DNA from: an uncultured Fulvivirga sp.
Lineage (GTDB): Bacteria > Bacteroidota > Bacteroidia > Cytophagales > Cyclobacteriaceae
Direction: 5' to 3'
NCBI GenBank assembly: GCA_947500555.1
Contig: CANMSE010000001.1
Span: 1 to 64,000 of the forward strand
Length of the DNA stretch: 64,000 bases
Below the pieces are notes generated by a model. The model ran no database searches. It saw nothing but the letters and a program-made list of their open reading frames with translations, and was not told where the DNA came from. Shown here piece by piece: positions 51,840-61,286 of the stretch. Each line of letters opens with the position of its first letter. The first letter of the stretch is position 1. The position numbers were made by a program, and so were the translations under genes.

Positions 51840-53243
51840 TTAAAATGCTATTGAAAGTAACATCCTAAAGGTCCATTCATCAGGTATGGCTACATCAATA
51901 TTGGACCCTCCGGAAGGATTAGCTGCCGAATAAATACGTGTATCTCCTCCTGTTGCCGTTTCTACAGAATTATAGGTTAATGATCCCTGAATCTTTACTG
52001 CATACTTCTGCAAGTATTTTGTCAGTCCTACTGTATAATATTCCGGCCTGTTGTATATACCAGCATCTAAAAATGTTTCAGAAGATGGAATAATGGCTCC
52101 GGTTTCGTCCAATTGAGTCAAGTCATTTATTTTTTCGTACCTGGCATCTATCGACCAATCGTTCTTGAAAAGATAGCCTGCCTGAATGTTCCATATCTCT
52201 CCGATATTCATTCGTCCTCTTACCACTGCTTCATCATCTGTAATAGCCGATGGTACTGATGCCTGGGTTTTCACATACGCTCCTAAGACTACAAAACCTC
52301 GATATTTGAGCATAAAATCGGCTATGAACTTCTCATATTCAGGCAGCAGTTCATTGCCTTCTATGTCAGTATATAGAAATCGATCGGGCTCAGGGCGAAA
52401 ATTCCCGTTTCTATTGGTAAGACCCTTGTTAATTGAGTATGCACCTCCTACAACCAATTTTGGCTTCCATTCTCTTAGCATATCTACACCATTAAAATCT
52501 CCACCTTTGAATAGCCCAAAAGGAAATATGTCTAATCTTCCACCGTACTTGAGTCCACCGTAGTTACTAAAGGCATTTTGCCCCTCACCTGTCGTTATTT
52601 CCAGATAAGATTTGACATAGAGATCTCTGTAGATTTTATCCCTTCGATCAACAAAGAGACCGGCATCCCTAAAGACAGAGAAAAGAGAGGTTATTCTACT
52701 TCTTTCTACCATTTGAAGGGTATTGGAAGTCATAAAAAATTCTCGATAGTTGGTTCTTGGTGCTTTTTGTCCAAGACTTACTCTTGTATACCGAAAGGGT
52801 CGATAAGTTATAAAGGCATCCCAAAGGAAATTATTATCATCATCCGTGGGGTCATTTCTGTCACCTATCTCATTATTCCGGCTTAAATCGAAACTAATAC
52901 GATATGAGATTTTAAGCTTCTTACTTTCCCCGCTCATTTTTATACGTGCCCTGGTAATACGATAACGATTTTCTCTGTAAGAATTACCTAATGTGTCTGT
53001 ACCCCAGAACAACTCGTAGTAAGGTTGTATGTAGCCTGTAATACGCATAGAATAATCCCTGGTCTTCGAACTAAACCTCAGCCCTTTGCCTATTGTATAC
53101 CAGTTGGGTAGCGCATACAATGCATCAGTGTCAAAAGTAGATTCCGTGCCTTCATCTTCAACATTAAATTCTGCGTCCGGATCATCCTGACCAAAACATA
53201 AATGACTCAGCATAACCAACATGAGGCAAAACATCACTCTCAT
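51840..53243 (-). CDS. Porin-like outer-membrane protein (OprP/O type)
   Basis: A 467-residue outer-membrane beta-barrel from the ATG at 53243, with signal peptide MRVMFCLMLVMLSHLCFGQ. A repeated strand pattern is visible (ITGYIQPYYELFWGT, ITRARIKMSGESKKLKISYRISFDL in parts, YGGLKYGGRLDIFPFGLF), ending RMLLSIAF with terminal Phe. A TTG at 53285 opens the frame earlier but would add residues before the signal peptide. It shares the YGG.K.GGRL.FPFG motif with the porin at 49010-50272, so the two are paralogues in one operon. Confidence 0.87.
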   Translation of the reverse strand: MRVMFCLMLVMLSHLCFGQDDPDAEFNVEDEGTESTFDTDALYALPNWYTIGKGLRFSSKTRDYSMRITGYIQPYYELFWGTDTLGNSYRENRYRITRARIKMSGESKKLKISYRISFDLSRNNEIGDRNDPTDDDNNFLWDAFITYRPFRYTRVSLGQKAPRTNYREFFMTSNTLQMVERSRITSLFSVFRDAGLFVDRRDKIYRDLYVKSYLEITTGEGQNAFSNYGGLKYGGRLDIFPFGLFKGGDFNGVDMLREWKPKLVVGGAYSINKGLTNRNGNFRPEPDRFLYTDIEGNELLPEYEKFIADFMLKYRGFVVLGAYVKTQASVPSAITDDEAVVRGRMNIGEIWNIQAGYLFKNDWSIDARYEKINDLTQLDETGAIIPSSETFLDAGIYNRPEYYTVGLTKYLQKYAVKIQGSLTYNSVETATGGDTRIYSAANPSGGSNIDVAIPDEWTFRMLLSIAF

Positions 53244-53281
53244 TAAGATCTGCTTGATAAAAATATGACGATTTTGCTTTC

Positions 53282-54502
53282 TCAAGGATTGTTAATTAGC
53301 GTGGGAAAGCTTCCATTACTACATGACCAGATGGAGGTGTCAAAAGCGGAAAAATCTGAACAAGACGATGAGCCAATATTTGTTAGCGTAAATCCAGTAC
53401 CCTGATCTTCTGCATCTCCGCTTATGTCTGCTCCAGTTCCATTCAAAATAGTTTGTAATGTGCTTCCAAAAATGCCAGACCCGCCATCACCATCTCCTGA
53501 GAAATAACCAAAGGAATTAGAAACACCGGGAGCAAAACCAGGTGTAAAACTGGGCACATCTAAAATAAGGTTTCCTGTACTGTAACAATTAGTGATTAAT
53601 GAAATTGCGCTATTGGATGCGCCTATGAATCCGCCAATGTCATCGGAGTCGTTAGCTGTAATACTAATGTTTCCTGTCGCATAACTATTCGATATGGAAG
53701 TTCCCGCATTAGCCGCGAAACCAATCAGTCCACCAATTCTTATTGAAGCTCCAGTAACATCTCCAGAGGCATAAGATTGATCAATAACGGTAGTATTGAC
53801 CATACCAACCAAACCACCTATTCTGTTAGCCGAACTGGTAACATCTATTGAAGATGAGCATAGTGTAATAACTGAACGATCAGCTTCTCCAATTAAACCA
53901 CCTGATCGACCTACACCAGTATCAGATCCTGAAGCCGTGCTTGCCACCATAGAGTTTGTGTCACCTCCGATAATATGTGTGTTTGTCACTTGCAAACCAT
54001 CATTTGCATAACCCAATAAAGCACCCACATGGGTACTTCCTGTTATTGCGCCAGAAGCCGTTACCTCAATTGTCAGATTTTTGATTTCCACCGTTATCAC
54101 CGTAGAATTATCGTCATTTCCCAGTACTCCAAAAAAACCGACATTATCTGTATTTGGTCGATCAATAGTAAGTCCTGAAATGGTAAAGCCTCCACCATCA
54201 AATACTCCTTCGAAATTGTTAATTGGCAACCAGCCTTCTGAAGGATAATTTTCCAATAAATAAGCTGATAGGTCTAAATCACCAGTTAGCAAGTAGCTAC
54301 TTGATAATCTGTTTCTCAAAAAGACATCCAAATGTTCTACTGTAGATATGCGATAAGGATCTGCATCCGTACCTGATCCGGTTATCTCATTGTTATCTCC
54401 AACACCAATGGTATCAACCGGATCAATTGCATCTGTATCATCTGTCGAACATGACATGAATGCACCTGCCACAAGAAATAGACTAATTATGATATTTTTC
54501 AC
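53282..54502 (-). CDS. GLUG-repeat surface lipoprotein
   Basis: A 406-residue lipoprotein that begins at a GTG (54502). The signal ends at lipobox AFMSC (about 18), followed by STDDTD, an acidic run resembling the lipoprotein export signal of Bacteroidota, so it is probably surface-exposed. It then contains an opening ADPYRISTVEHLDVF segment and several GLUG-type repeats (GGLVGMVNTTVIDQSYASGDV, GGLIGFAANAGTSISNSYATG, quoted in part), each ending in YA-G. GLUG repeats form beta-helical adhesin or binding stalks. The upstream gene has the same module. No enzyme domain seen. Confidence 0.85.
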   Translation of the reverse strand: MKNIIISLFLVAGAFMSCSTDDTDAIDPVDTIGVGDNNEITGSGTDADPYRISTVEHLDVFLRNRLSSSYLLTGDLDLSAYLLENYPSEGWLPINNFEGVFDGGGFTISGLTIDRPNTDNVGFFGVLGNDDNSTVITVEIKNLTIEVTASGAITGSTHVGALLGYANDGLQVTNTHIIGGDTNSMVASTASGSDTGVGRSGGLIGEADRSVITLCSSSIDVTSSANRIGGLVGMVNTTVIDQSYASGDVTGASIRIGGLIGFAANAGTSISNSYATGNISITANDSDDIGGFIGASNSAISLITNCYSTGNLILDVPSFTPGFAPGVSNSFGYFSGDGDGGSGIFGSTLQTILNGTGADISGDAEDQGTGFTLTNIGSSSCSDFSAFDTSIWSCSNGSFPTLINNP

Positions 54503-54558
54503 TTTATGATTTTTAAAATGAAGAAGGGCCTAATATTGACCCCTCTATAATCTTAGTT

Positions 54559-57162
54559 TTATAATTCCCACAAAAGAACCGGGCCATTGGAACCACTAAT
54601 TCCGGAAGTGCCGAATGACCAGATAGAGCCGCTCAATGCAGGGAAAGAAGAAGCATTTGACCCATCTGTGCTAAAGCTCACTCCAGAGAGGTTAGTTATC
54701 ACGATACCAGCGTTTCCACCAGTTAAACTGGCATCAGTATTAAAATAGCCACTTGTTATTGTATCCGTATCCAAGTCATTACCTGCAAAAATTCCCGAAG
54801 TAGTGGCATCTGTTGTAGTCACATTACCGGATGAATATAAGGAACTCAGTAAGGATGCATCGACACTACCACTCGCCCATCCAACAAATCCACCGGTATC
54901 CGCATCACCAGATACATCACCAGTAGCATAACAATCTGAAATCCCGCCTAATGATGCACCTATTCCTCCTACAAAGCCACCAATCCTGTCAGCAATTATT
55001 GATCCTGAGACAGTAGAACCACCCACATCCACAGTGCTAAAACTTTCTGATATTGTACCCGAAGTAATGTAACCTACAAAACCGCCAGTCCTTGAAGCTG
55101 ATCCAGCTACATTAGTAGCGACAGGCCCTCCTGTGACATAACATCTGCTAACTGCGCCACTTTTCGCGAGTTCACCGATCATCCCACCGGTTCTATCTGC
55201 TCCTAAAATTCCTATTGCATCTATAACAAGTCCGAGATTATTGATTGTGCCTCCGGTATCCTCACCAAAGAGTCCGGCAAAGCTTGTTCCACTTGTTATC
55301 CATATGTTTTGAATCTCATTTGAGTTACCTTCAAATGATCCTGAGAAATCATCAATAGGATCCCATCCGTCACCTGTTAGGTAACTATCTAAGTCAACAT
55401 TGTTCACTAGTGTAAAACTAGCGTCAACATGTTTACGTACACTGTCTAATTCAACAGCAGAACTAATTTCATAAGGGAAATTAGATCCTCCATCACCTCC
55501 GCCAAAGAAAGCAGTAGTGAATTCATAATTTTCATCATCATCTAAACTTCCATCATTATCTGCAATCGGATCAGCTGAAAGCAATGTAAACATATAATCT
55601 GCAAGCTCATCAAGATCAGAATCAGGAGTTATCATAGCAACAGTACCAGAAGCTGAAAAGCTAGAGGCCACCGGACTTCCTCCGGACGTCAGCTCATAAT
55701 TAATATCACCAAACCTGGCTTCCACACTACTAGTAAAGGTAACTGTAATTGTACCTGATCTATCCGCCTGATCAGTGATCATCCCTTCAACCAAACTGTT
55801 GGATGATAACTCAACACTCACCACAGCAATAGCACCTGCATCAATAGTGGTGAAACTTGATGTAAACGTAGATTCTAAACTCCCACCGTTAGTTCCTTGA
55901 GCAGCTGTAATTTCTAGTGTATGTACAGCCGAATTAGATAGGTTCATATTTGGCGTTAAAGTAAGTACAGCACCGGCCACACTCGATGCATGTGGCACAT
56001 CCGTATCACCTTCTTTCAAAGTGTAGACCAAACTTGATTCTTCAATGTCACTTGAAAAAGTAATGATTATTTCTGAAGCAGTGGTAATATCAGTCGCACC
56101 ATCAATAGGATCAATACTTTCAACTGTTAACATTGGTGGTAGAACCACACCATCTTTATTACCATTTGCATCACTCGTGAGTTGATCGAAGAGCGCCTGA
56201 CTTACCTCATAAGTAATAAGTGCACCAGATCCATCCAAGTTACCCCCCATGTCCAGGTGAACTAAATTGGTATTTATACTTTCATCAATCGTCAAAGACG
56301 TTAATATATTTGTTACTCCGTTAACATCGGCATTTGCTATATCGTTACCATCTAACCTCAAGTAGGTTAATTCAGGAAATTCAGTGGCATCGAAGTCGGC
56401 TAGGTTATGTCTGAAAATTCTAATCCTTCTCATTCCTGAAGGTAAATCCATAGTCGTTAGGAAGTTGGCAGTATTATCTGATGAATTTGTATATTGAAGC
56501 GTATCCAAATTTGCATTACTAGATAAGTCCAAAACAGAAATACTCGTATAGTCGATATCTAAGGTTACCAATCCAGTGAAAAATTGAATACCATCAATAT
56601 CTTTGATATCCAATGGAGCGGAACTACTCCCCCCCAGATCTAGGTTTGTGACACTTGTTACGACAGTTAAATCTAAGAAGTAAGCACCATTATCTTCTGA
56701 GGCATATCCTTGAGCTTCTAAAGCTTTCCCAAATTCAGCGTCCTCTATTTCAAACGCTGTTTCGGATTCATCGATTGTAGTAAAAGAAAATATTTCACTT
56801 GTGGCAATTTGATCATTGTTGTCGGTAACTACGACTTTCCAAAAGTATTCTGTTGAAAAAGATAGTGCTGTAGAAAGTGACAATTCAGTAGTAGTAACGG
56901 TTGCTAACCGTGTTTGAGGATCTGGATTAGCATCTAAAAAAACAGCATATTCCTTTACACCCGCAGTAGCCTCGGCAGCTGTCCAAGACAGAGTGGGCGT
57001 TAGCGGTTGATCTACTGCTGCATCTGCTGGGGATGTTAACGCAGGTACAGAGGGTCCTGTTATTGCTGGATCATCATCATCATCACAAGACGTTGTGGTA
57101 AAAGAAATCAGTCCGATAAGGACTAACAATAGCAAGTTAAAGGAAGTCAAATAAAGCTTCAT
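54559..57162 (-). CDS. Large multidomain GLUG surface lipoprotein
   Basis: An 867-residue lipoprotein, first gene of the operon. The lipobox FTTTSC (about 26) is followed by five Asp residues, a strong lipoprotein export signal. Then follow a fibronectin-III-like domain (about 35-130, LTPTLSWTAAEATAGV), an LRR-like stretch (about 135-335, LDLSSNANLDTL, ELTYLRLDGNDI), two bacterial Ig-like domains (about 345-440 and 445-550), and a GLUG region (about 565-867; GGMIGELAKSGAVSRCYVTG, GGFVGWASGSVD). It resembles a surface-binding protein or adhesin. Domain borders are approximate. Confidence 0.87.
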   Translation of the reverse strand: MKLYLTSFNLLLLVLIGLISFTTTSCDDDDDPAITGPSVPALTSPADAAVDQPLTPTLSWTAAEATAGVKEYAVFLDANPDPQTRLATVTTTELSLSTALSFSTEYFWKVVVTDNNDQIATSEIFSFTTIDESETAFEIEDAEFGKALEAQGYASEDNGAYFLDLTVVTSVTNLDLGGSSSAPLDIKDIDGIQFFTGLVTLDIDYTSISVLDLSSNANLDTLQYTNSSDNTANFLTTMDLPSGMRRIRIFRHNLADFDATEFPELTYLRLDGNDIANADVNGVTNILTSLTIDESINTNLVHLDMGGNLDGSGALITYEVSQALFDQLTSDANGNKDGVVLPPMLTVESIDPIDGATDITTASEIIITFSSDIEESSLVYTLKEGDTDVPHASSVAGAVLTLTPNMNLSNSAVHTLEITAAQGTNGGSLESTFTSSFTTIDAGAIAVVSVELSSNSLVEGMITDQADRSGTITVTFTSSVEARFGDINYELTSGGSPVASSFSASGTVAMITPDSDLDELADYMFTLLSADPIADNDGSLDDDENYEFTTAFFGGGDGGSNFPYEISSAVELDSVRKHVDASFTLVNNVDLDSYLTGDGWDPIDDFSGSFEGNSNEIQNIWITSGTSFAGLFGEDTGGTINNLGLVIDAIGILGADRTGGMIGELAKSGAVSRCYVTGGPVATNVAGSASRTGGFVGYITSGTISESFSTVDVGGSTVSGSIIADRIGGFVGGIGASLGGISDCYATGDVSGDADTGGFVGWASGSVDASLLSSLYSSGNVTTTDATTSGIFAGNDLDTDTITSGYFNTDASLTGGNAGIVITNLSGVSFSTDGSNASSFPALSGSIWSFGTSGISGSNGPVLLWEL

Positions 57163-57284
57163 AAGTACAAATTTTTTAATTTAAATCGTTTGCAATGTGA
57201 AGCAATTAAAATGTTTTAGGCTAAACCAACGTACTTTCAACGAATTTTATCGAATTTTAATAAACATTATTAAACGCAAATTAA

Positions 57285-58418
57285 TTGACTGATCTTTATA
57301 AAGATTTAGTTTCCAAACTAGAGACACTTTTTGGGCCATTTGATGAGGACAATAAAAAATTCACAAAAGCGCCCAACTCAGAAGTAGCACGGGAACTTGG
57401 TTATAGTGACGCACAGTTTTCCAGGCTTATCAATCAACATGCTACTGAAGGTGAATATGTTAGGGCCAATCAGAATGCTGAAAGAATTCTAACGGTTCTA
57501 AAACTGGAAAAGCGTATTGAGAAAATGGGTGTTAACCCAAAACAAGCCCTGGCCTCACCAAAAAAAAGAATATTATTTCTCATTTGCGGACTTGTCATTG
57601 GCCTGCTGGCATCCTACATGTGGCACAATGACAGTAGTACGGAAAAGGCTGAACCATCCACCAAATATGATATGCTCAAGTGGAGTTTTGAGACGTCTTA
57701 TGTAAAACCATATGTTAATTTAAACGACTTGCCGGAAGATTGTAATTACCCTTGTTATAAATATCAGGGCAAATGGCAGTTATCAAACGAATATAAAATA
57801 CCATTTTTCAGGGAGCAAAATGGCTATCACTATGTAGCTACTGATGTAATTATGTATGCACGTTGTTTGAGTGAGGAGCCTAATACTGGAAATAGGTTTG
57901 AAGGGTACGAATATCAAAAGCATGAAATATGGTATGACAAAAGGGAGTTCCCGGTGGATTCTTTCATAAGAAGGGATGGAATCATTAAAGAAGCTTACAA
58001 ACAGCTCAAACTAGAAGAAGATGGTAATTTCACAAAGGTTGCAACAGTTCATACATTCTTTAGAAATGAATTTACTCTAGTGGACAATGACATAATAAGA
58101 AAGGGTAAAGTCATAGGCAGGGATGTTGAAATTAGTCCTGATGAAGAGATCGCTAGGACAGTAAAGACAAACAAAGAAATCGAAAAAATCAAAAGCGATA
58201 TTAATAGAATAGCAAGTAATCGATTGGAGGATTTCTCCAGGCCAATTTCATGCGAAAATGCTAAAACTCCTTCACCCGATTTTAATATGATAAAGGACGG
58301 TGATCTAATCACTTTTAACTGCACGCTTACAACAAGTAGAGTATCCCTAAATTATGTCAAGACCTATTATCTGAAGGATCAATACATAAAAAATACCTGC
58401 CGTCCTTCAGGAGATTGA
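57285..58418 (+). CDS. Membrane-anchored regulator candidate, divergent from the GLUG operon
   Basis: A 377-residue protein. The N terminus (about residues 1-85) is predicted helical with an HTH-like core (NSEVARELGYSDAQFSRLINQ is split here: EVARELGYSD and AQFSRLINQH). One membrane segment lies at about 93-110 (ILFLICGLVIGLLASYMW), and a periplasmic domain of about 265 residues with several Cys follows (DCNYPCYKYQ, CENAKTP, TFNCTL). This layout, DNA-binding cytoplasmic domain plus periplasmic sensor, suggests a one-component transmembrane regulator. It starts at TTG 57285 with no earlier ATG, 122 bp from the operon's first gene. I do not know the family name; the DNA-binding call is inference. 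Confidence 0.6.
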   Translation: MTDLYKDLVSKLETLFGPFDEDNKKFTKAPNSEVARELGYSDAQFSRLINQHATEGEYVRANQNAERILTVLKLEKRIEKMGVNPKQALASPKKRILFLICGLVIGLLASYMWHNDSSTEKAEPSTKYDMLKWSFETSYVKPYVNLNDLPEDCNYPCYKYQGKWQLSNEYKIPFFREQNGYHYVATDVIMYARCLSEEPNTGNRFEGYEYQKHEIWYDKREFPVDSFIRRDGIIKEAYKQLKLEEDGNFTKVATVHTFFRNEFTLVDNDIIRKGKVIGRDVEISPDEEIARTVKTNKEIEKIKSDINRIASNRLEDFSRPISCENAKTPSPDFNMIKDGDLITFNCTLTTSRVSLNYVKTYYLKDQYIKNTCRPSGD

Positions 58419-58545
58419 ATCCAATCTGCAATTAAAGTATAATTTATGTTTCTAAGCTTTAGTCAAATAATCAATGTTTAAACATTTATTATTTGATAAA
58501 ATGTATTACCTTAACTTCATAATTATTAACACTAATCAAACTATC

Positions 58546-58920
58546 ATGAAAATCGCTACTCTAATTATTCGCTATTTAATGGGTCTTATCTTTTTCGTTT
58601 TTGGCCTTAATGGTTTCCTGAACTTTTTACCTGCACCACCAATGGAGGGTGATCTAGGAACTTTTATGGCTGGTTTAATGGCCTCCGGGTACTTTTTCCC
58701 TTTATTGAAGGGTACGGAAGTAGTAACAGGTGCCTTATTACTAGCGGGAAGATATATACCATTGGCATTGGCCATTTTAGGACCGATTACTCTTAATATA
58801 TTTCTTGTGCATGCCTTTATGGAACCATCAGGTCTACCTATAGCCATTTTCGTTTTCGCTGGCAATTTATTCCTTGCATGGTCCTATAAAGAGAATTTCA
58901 AGGGATTGTTCAGCAAATAA
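58546..58920 (+). CDS. DoxX-family membrane protein
   Basis: A 124-residue protein of the DoxX-like group with four membrane segments: LIIRYLMGLIFFVFGLNGF, then FMAGLMASGYFFPLLKGTEVVTGALLLAGRYIP in parts, LALAILGPITLNIFLVHAF and IAIFVFAGNLFLAW. The start is the ATG at 58546 because earlier frame sequence is AT-rich and lacks helix features. DoxX proteins are linked to redox and oxidative-stress complexes; a precise role is not known. It stands alone between the regulator and the desaturase gene. Confidence 0.88.
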   Translation: MKIATLIIRYLMGLIFFVFGLNGFLNFLPAPPMEGDLGTFMAGLMASGYFFPLLKGTEVVTGALLLAGRYIPLALAILGPITLNIFLVHAFMEPSGLPIAIFVFAGNLFLAWSYKENFKGLFSK

Positions 58921-58982
58921 ATCACTATCTAGTGTAACAAAAATCACATAGCCTGACCCATTATTTTCGTTATTTGCACTTA

Positions 58983-59858
58983 ATGGACAAGTATTACGAA
59001 ATATTTATAAATGGCTATAAAGGATATGCCTCATATCTGTGGGGTGAAATTATAAACCCCTCTTGGCACAATTACTTTTATTGGCTGATAGGGGTTTCTC
59101 TTTTCTTCTTTGTGCTGGAATTAGTTCGTCCATGGCGTAAAAATCAGCCGCTACTGCGTAAAGACTTTTGGTTGGACTTCTTTTACATGTTTTTTAATTT
59201 CTTTCTGTTTTCTCTTATTATTTATAATGCAGCCTCTGACGTTGTTGTCAACTTTTTTAATGATGCCATGGCATCCGTAGGTATCAAGAACTTAGTTGCT
59301 TTTGAAGTGATGTCCTGGCCATTATGGGCGCACTTATTATTAGGTTTTATTGTCAGAGATTTTATTCAGTGGAATACACACAGGCTATTACATCGCTCCA
59401 AGTTTCTTTGGGAATTTCATAAAGTACATCACTCCGTAGAGCAAATGGGCTTTGCAGCACATTTAAGATATCATTGGATGGAAAATGTAGTTTATCGTAC
59501 TATTGAATACATTCCCCTGGCTCTTATTGGCATAGGGTTACGTGATTTTTTCATTATACATATTTTCACTTTAGCTATTGGGCATTTCAACCATTCAAAC
59601 TTCAAGCTAAACTTGGGGGCATTAAAATACCTTTTCAATAACCCGCAGATGCACATCTGGCACCATGCTTATGACTTGCCAGAAAAGTATCGATTTGGCG
59701 TAAATTTTGGGATATCACTTAGCCTTTGGGATTATCTCTGGGGTACTAATTATATACCTAAAGATGGAAAAGATATTAAATTGGGTTTTCCGGGAGTTGA
59801 AAAATTTCCCAAGGATTTTGCCTCTCAAAACCTACATGGGTTCAAGCCCCCTAAATAA
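58983..59858 (+). CDS. Sterol desaturase/fatty acid hydroxylase-family protein
   Basis: A 291-residue integral membrane di-iron oxygenase-like protein from the ATG at 58983. The histidine motifs of the family are intact: HRLLHR, HKVHHS, HFNHSN and HIWHH, after four hydrophobic segments (about residues 30-130). Members hydroxylate or desaturate lipids, sterols or carotenoids in the membrane; the substrate here is unknown. It starts 62 bases after the DoxX gene. A TTG three codons earlier was not used. Confidence 0.93.
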   Translation: MDKYYEIFINGYKGYASYLWGEIINPSWHNYFYWLIGVSLFFFVLELVRPWRKNQPLLRKDFWLDFFYMFFNFFLFSLIIYNAASDVVVNFFNDAMASVGIKNLVAFEVMSWPLWAHLLLGFIVRDFIQWNTHRLLHRSKFLWEFHKVHHSVEQMGFAAHLRYHWMENVVYRTIEYIPLALIGIGLRDFFIIHIFTLAIGHFNHSNFKLNLGALKYLFNNPQMHIWHHAYDLPEKYRFGVNFGISLSLWDYLWGTNYIPKDGKDIKLGFPGVEKFPKDFASQNLHGFKPPK

Positions 59859-59962
59859 GAATGTAGCCACCAGGATTCTCACCTGAGGTTGAACTCAATA
59901 ACTATATCTAATGCTTAATAAATAAAGTTCTTAGATTCGCATTTTTAAAAAACCCAAGTTTC

Positions 59963-61276
59963 ATGATTGTTTACAAATTTGGCGGCACATCCGTAGGCTC
60001 AGCGGACCGTATGAAAAAAGTAGCTCAACTAATAGCTCAAGATGCTGAGTCAAAAATTGTGGTTCTATCAGCTGTGTCAGGTACAACTAATATATTGGTT
60101 GAAATTGGTGAGCTTTTAATGAAAGGTAGTTCCGTAGCTGCTGAGAAGCTCATTGAAAGTTTATATATGGAATACAAATTACTTGTAAGTGATTTGTACA
60201 GTTCCCCTCAGGAAACTGACAAAGGGCAGAATATCATTGACCACTACTTTGGCAAAATAAAAGTACTTGCTCAAATCCCTGATTTCAATGAAGGAAATAA
60301 CAAAACACTACTCTCTTTTGGAGAAATACTTTCAACCAACCTGTTTCAGGTATATCTTGAAGAGCAAAAAATAAAATCACAACTGGTATCTGCGCTAGAC
60401 TTTATGAGTATTGACTCAGCAGGCGAGCCAGAAATAGGTAAAATAGGTGAGCGATTGAACTCTCTAATAACCTCGAATTCCCTAACCATTACTCAAGGAT
60501 TCATCTGTAAAAATGATCGGGGACAAACAGACAACCTCAAACGTGGTGGTAGCGATTATACTGCCTCTATCATCGGTGCTGCCATTCGGGCAAAGGAAAT
60601 CCAAATTTGGACAGATATTGACGGCATGCACAATAACGACCCTAGAGTGGTTGACAACACCAGGCCTATCGAAGCACTTACTTTTGATGAGGCAGCGGAG
60701 CTTGCCTATTTTGGTGCTAAAATCCTTCATCCTGCTTCCATATTACCAGCACAGAAATATAGTGTTCCTGTCAGGCTCAAAAGTACTATTGATCATCAAG
60801 CGGCAGGTACACTGATAGGACTCGAATCCAACAAATCTGATATAAAAGCCATTGCCGCCAAAGATGGTATTACTGCAATAAAAATAAAATCGTCACGTAT
60901 GCTACTAGCACACGGCTTCTTGAAGAATATATTTGAGGTATTTAGTAGGCATAGTACTTCCATAGATATGATTACAACCTCAGAAGTAGCTGTATCTTTA
61001 ACTATAGATGATAACAGATACTTGCCAGAAATAACTAATGAGCTAAAGCAATTGGGGCTGGTAGAAGTAGATGAAAATCAGACTATCATCTGTATTGTTG
61101 GAAATATGATTTCACAAAAGAGTGGAATGCTAAAAAGGATATTTGACTCTCTAGCTGACATTCCTATACGTATGGTATCTTATGGAGGAAGCCGGCACAA
61201 CATCTCACTGCTCATTGAATCAGAATACAAAAAGAAAAGTCTTGTGAAGTTAAATCATGGACTTTTCGAGTCATAA
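59963..61276 (+). CDS. Aspartate kinase
   Basis: A 437-residue monofunctional aspartate kinase, catalysing phosphorylation of aspartate for Lys/Met/Thr synthesis. The opening KFGGTSVGSADR, the catalytic region RGGSDYTASIIGAAIRA and IWTDIDGMHNNDPRVV are intact, followed by two C-terminal ACT-like domains (about residues 290-437; ITTSEVAVSLTID, IRMVSYGGSRHNISLLI) for feedback control. No homoserine dehydrogenase is fused. It is not near other lysine genes in the window. Ends 10 bases before the convergent antiporter gene. Confidence 0.94.
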   Translation: MIVYKFGGTSVGSADRMKKVAQLIAQDAESKIVVLSAVSGTTNILVEIGELLMKGSSVAAEKLIESLYMEYKLLVSDLYSSPQETDKGQNIIDHYFGKIKVLAQIPDFNEGNNKTLLSFGEILSTNLFQVYLEEQKIKSQLVSALDFMSIDSAGEPEIGKIGERLNSLITSNSLTITQGFICKNDRGQTDNLKRGGSDYTASIIGAAIRAKEIQIWTDIDGMHNNDPRVVDNTRPIEALTFDEAAELAYFGAKILHPASILPAQKYSVPVRLKSTIDHQAAGTLIGLESNKSDIKAIAAKDGITAIKIKSSRMLLAHGFLKNIFEVFSRHSTSIDMITTSEVAVSLTIDDNRYLPEITNELKQLGLVEVDENQTIICIVGNMISQKSGMLKRIFDSLADIPIRMVSYGGSRHNISLLIESEYKKKSLVKLNHGLFES

Positions 61277-61286
61277 CACAAAATTC

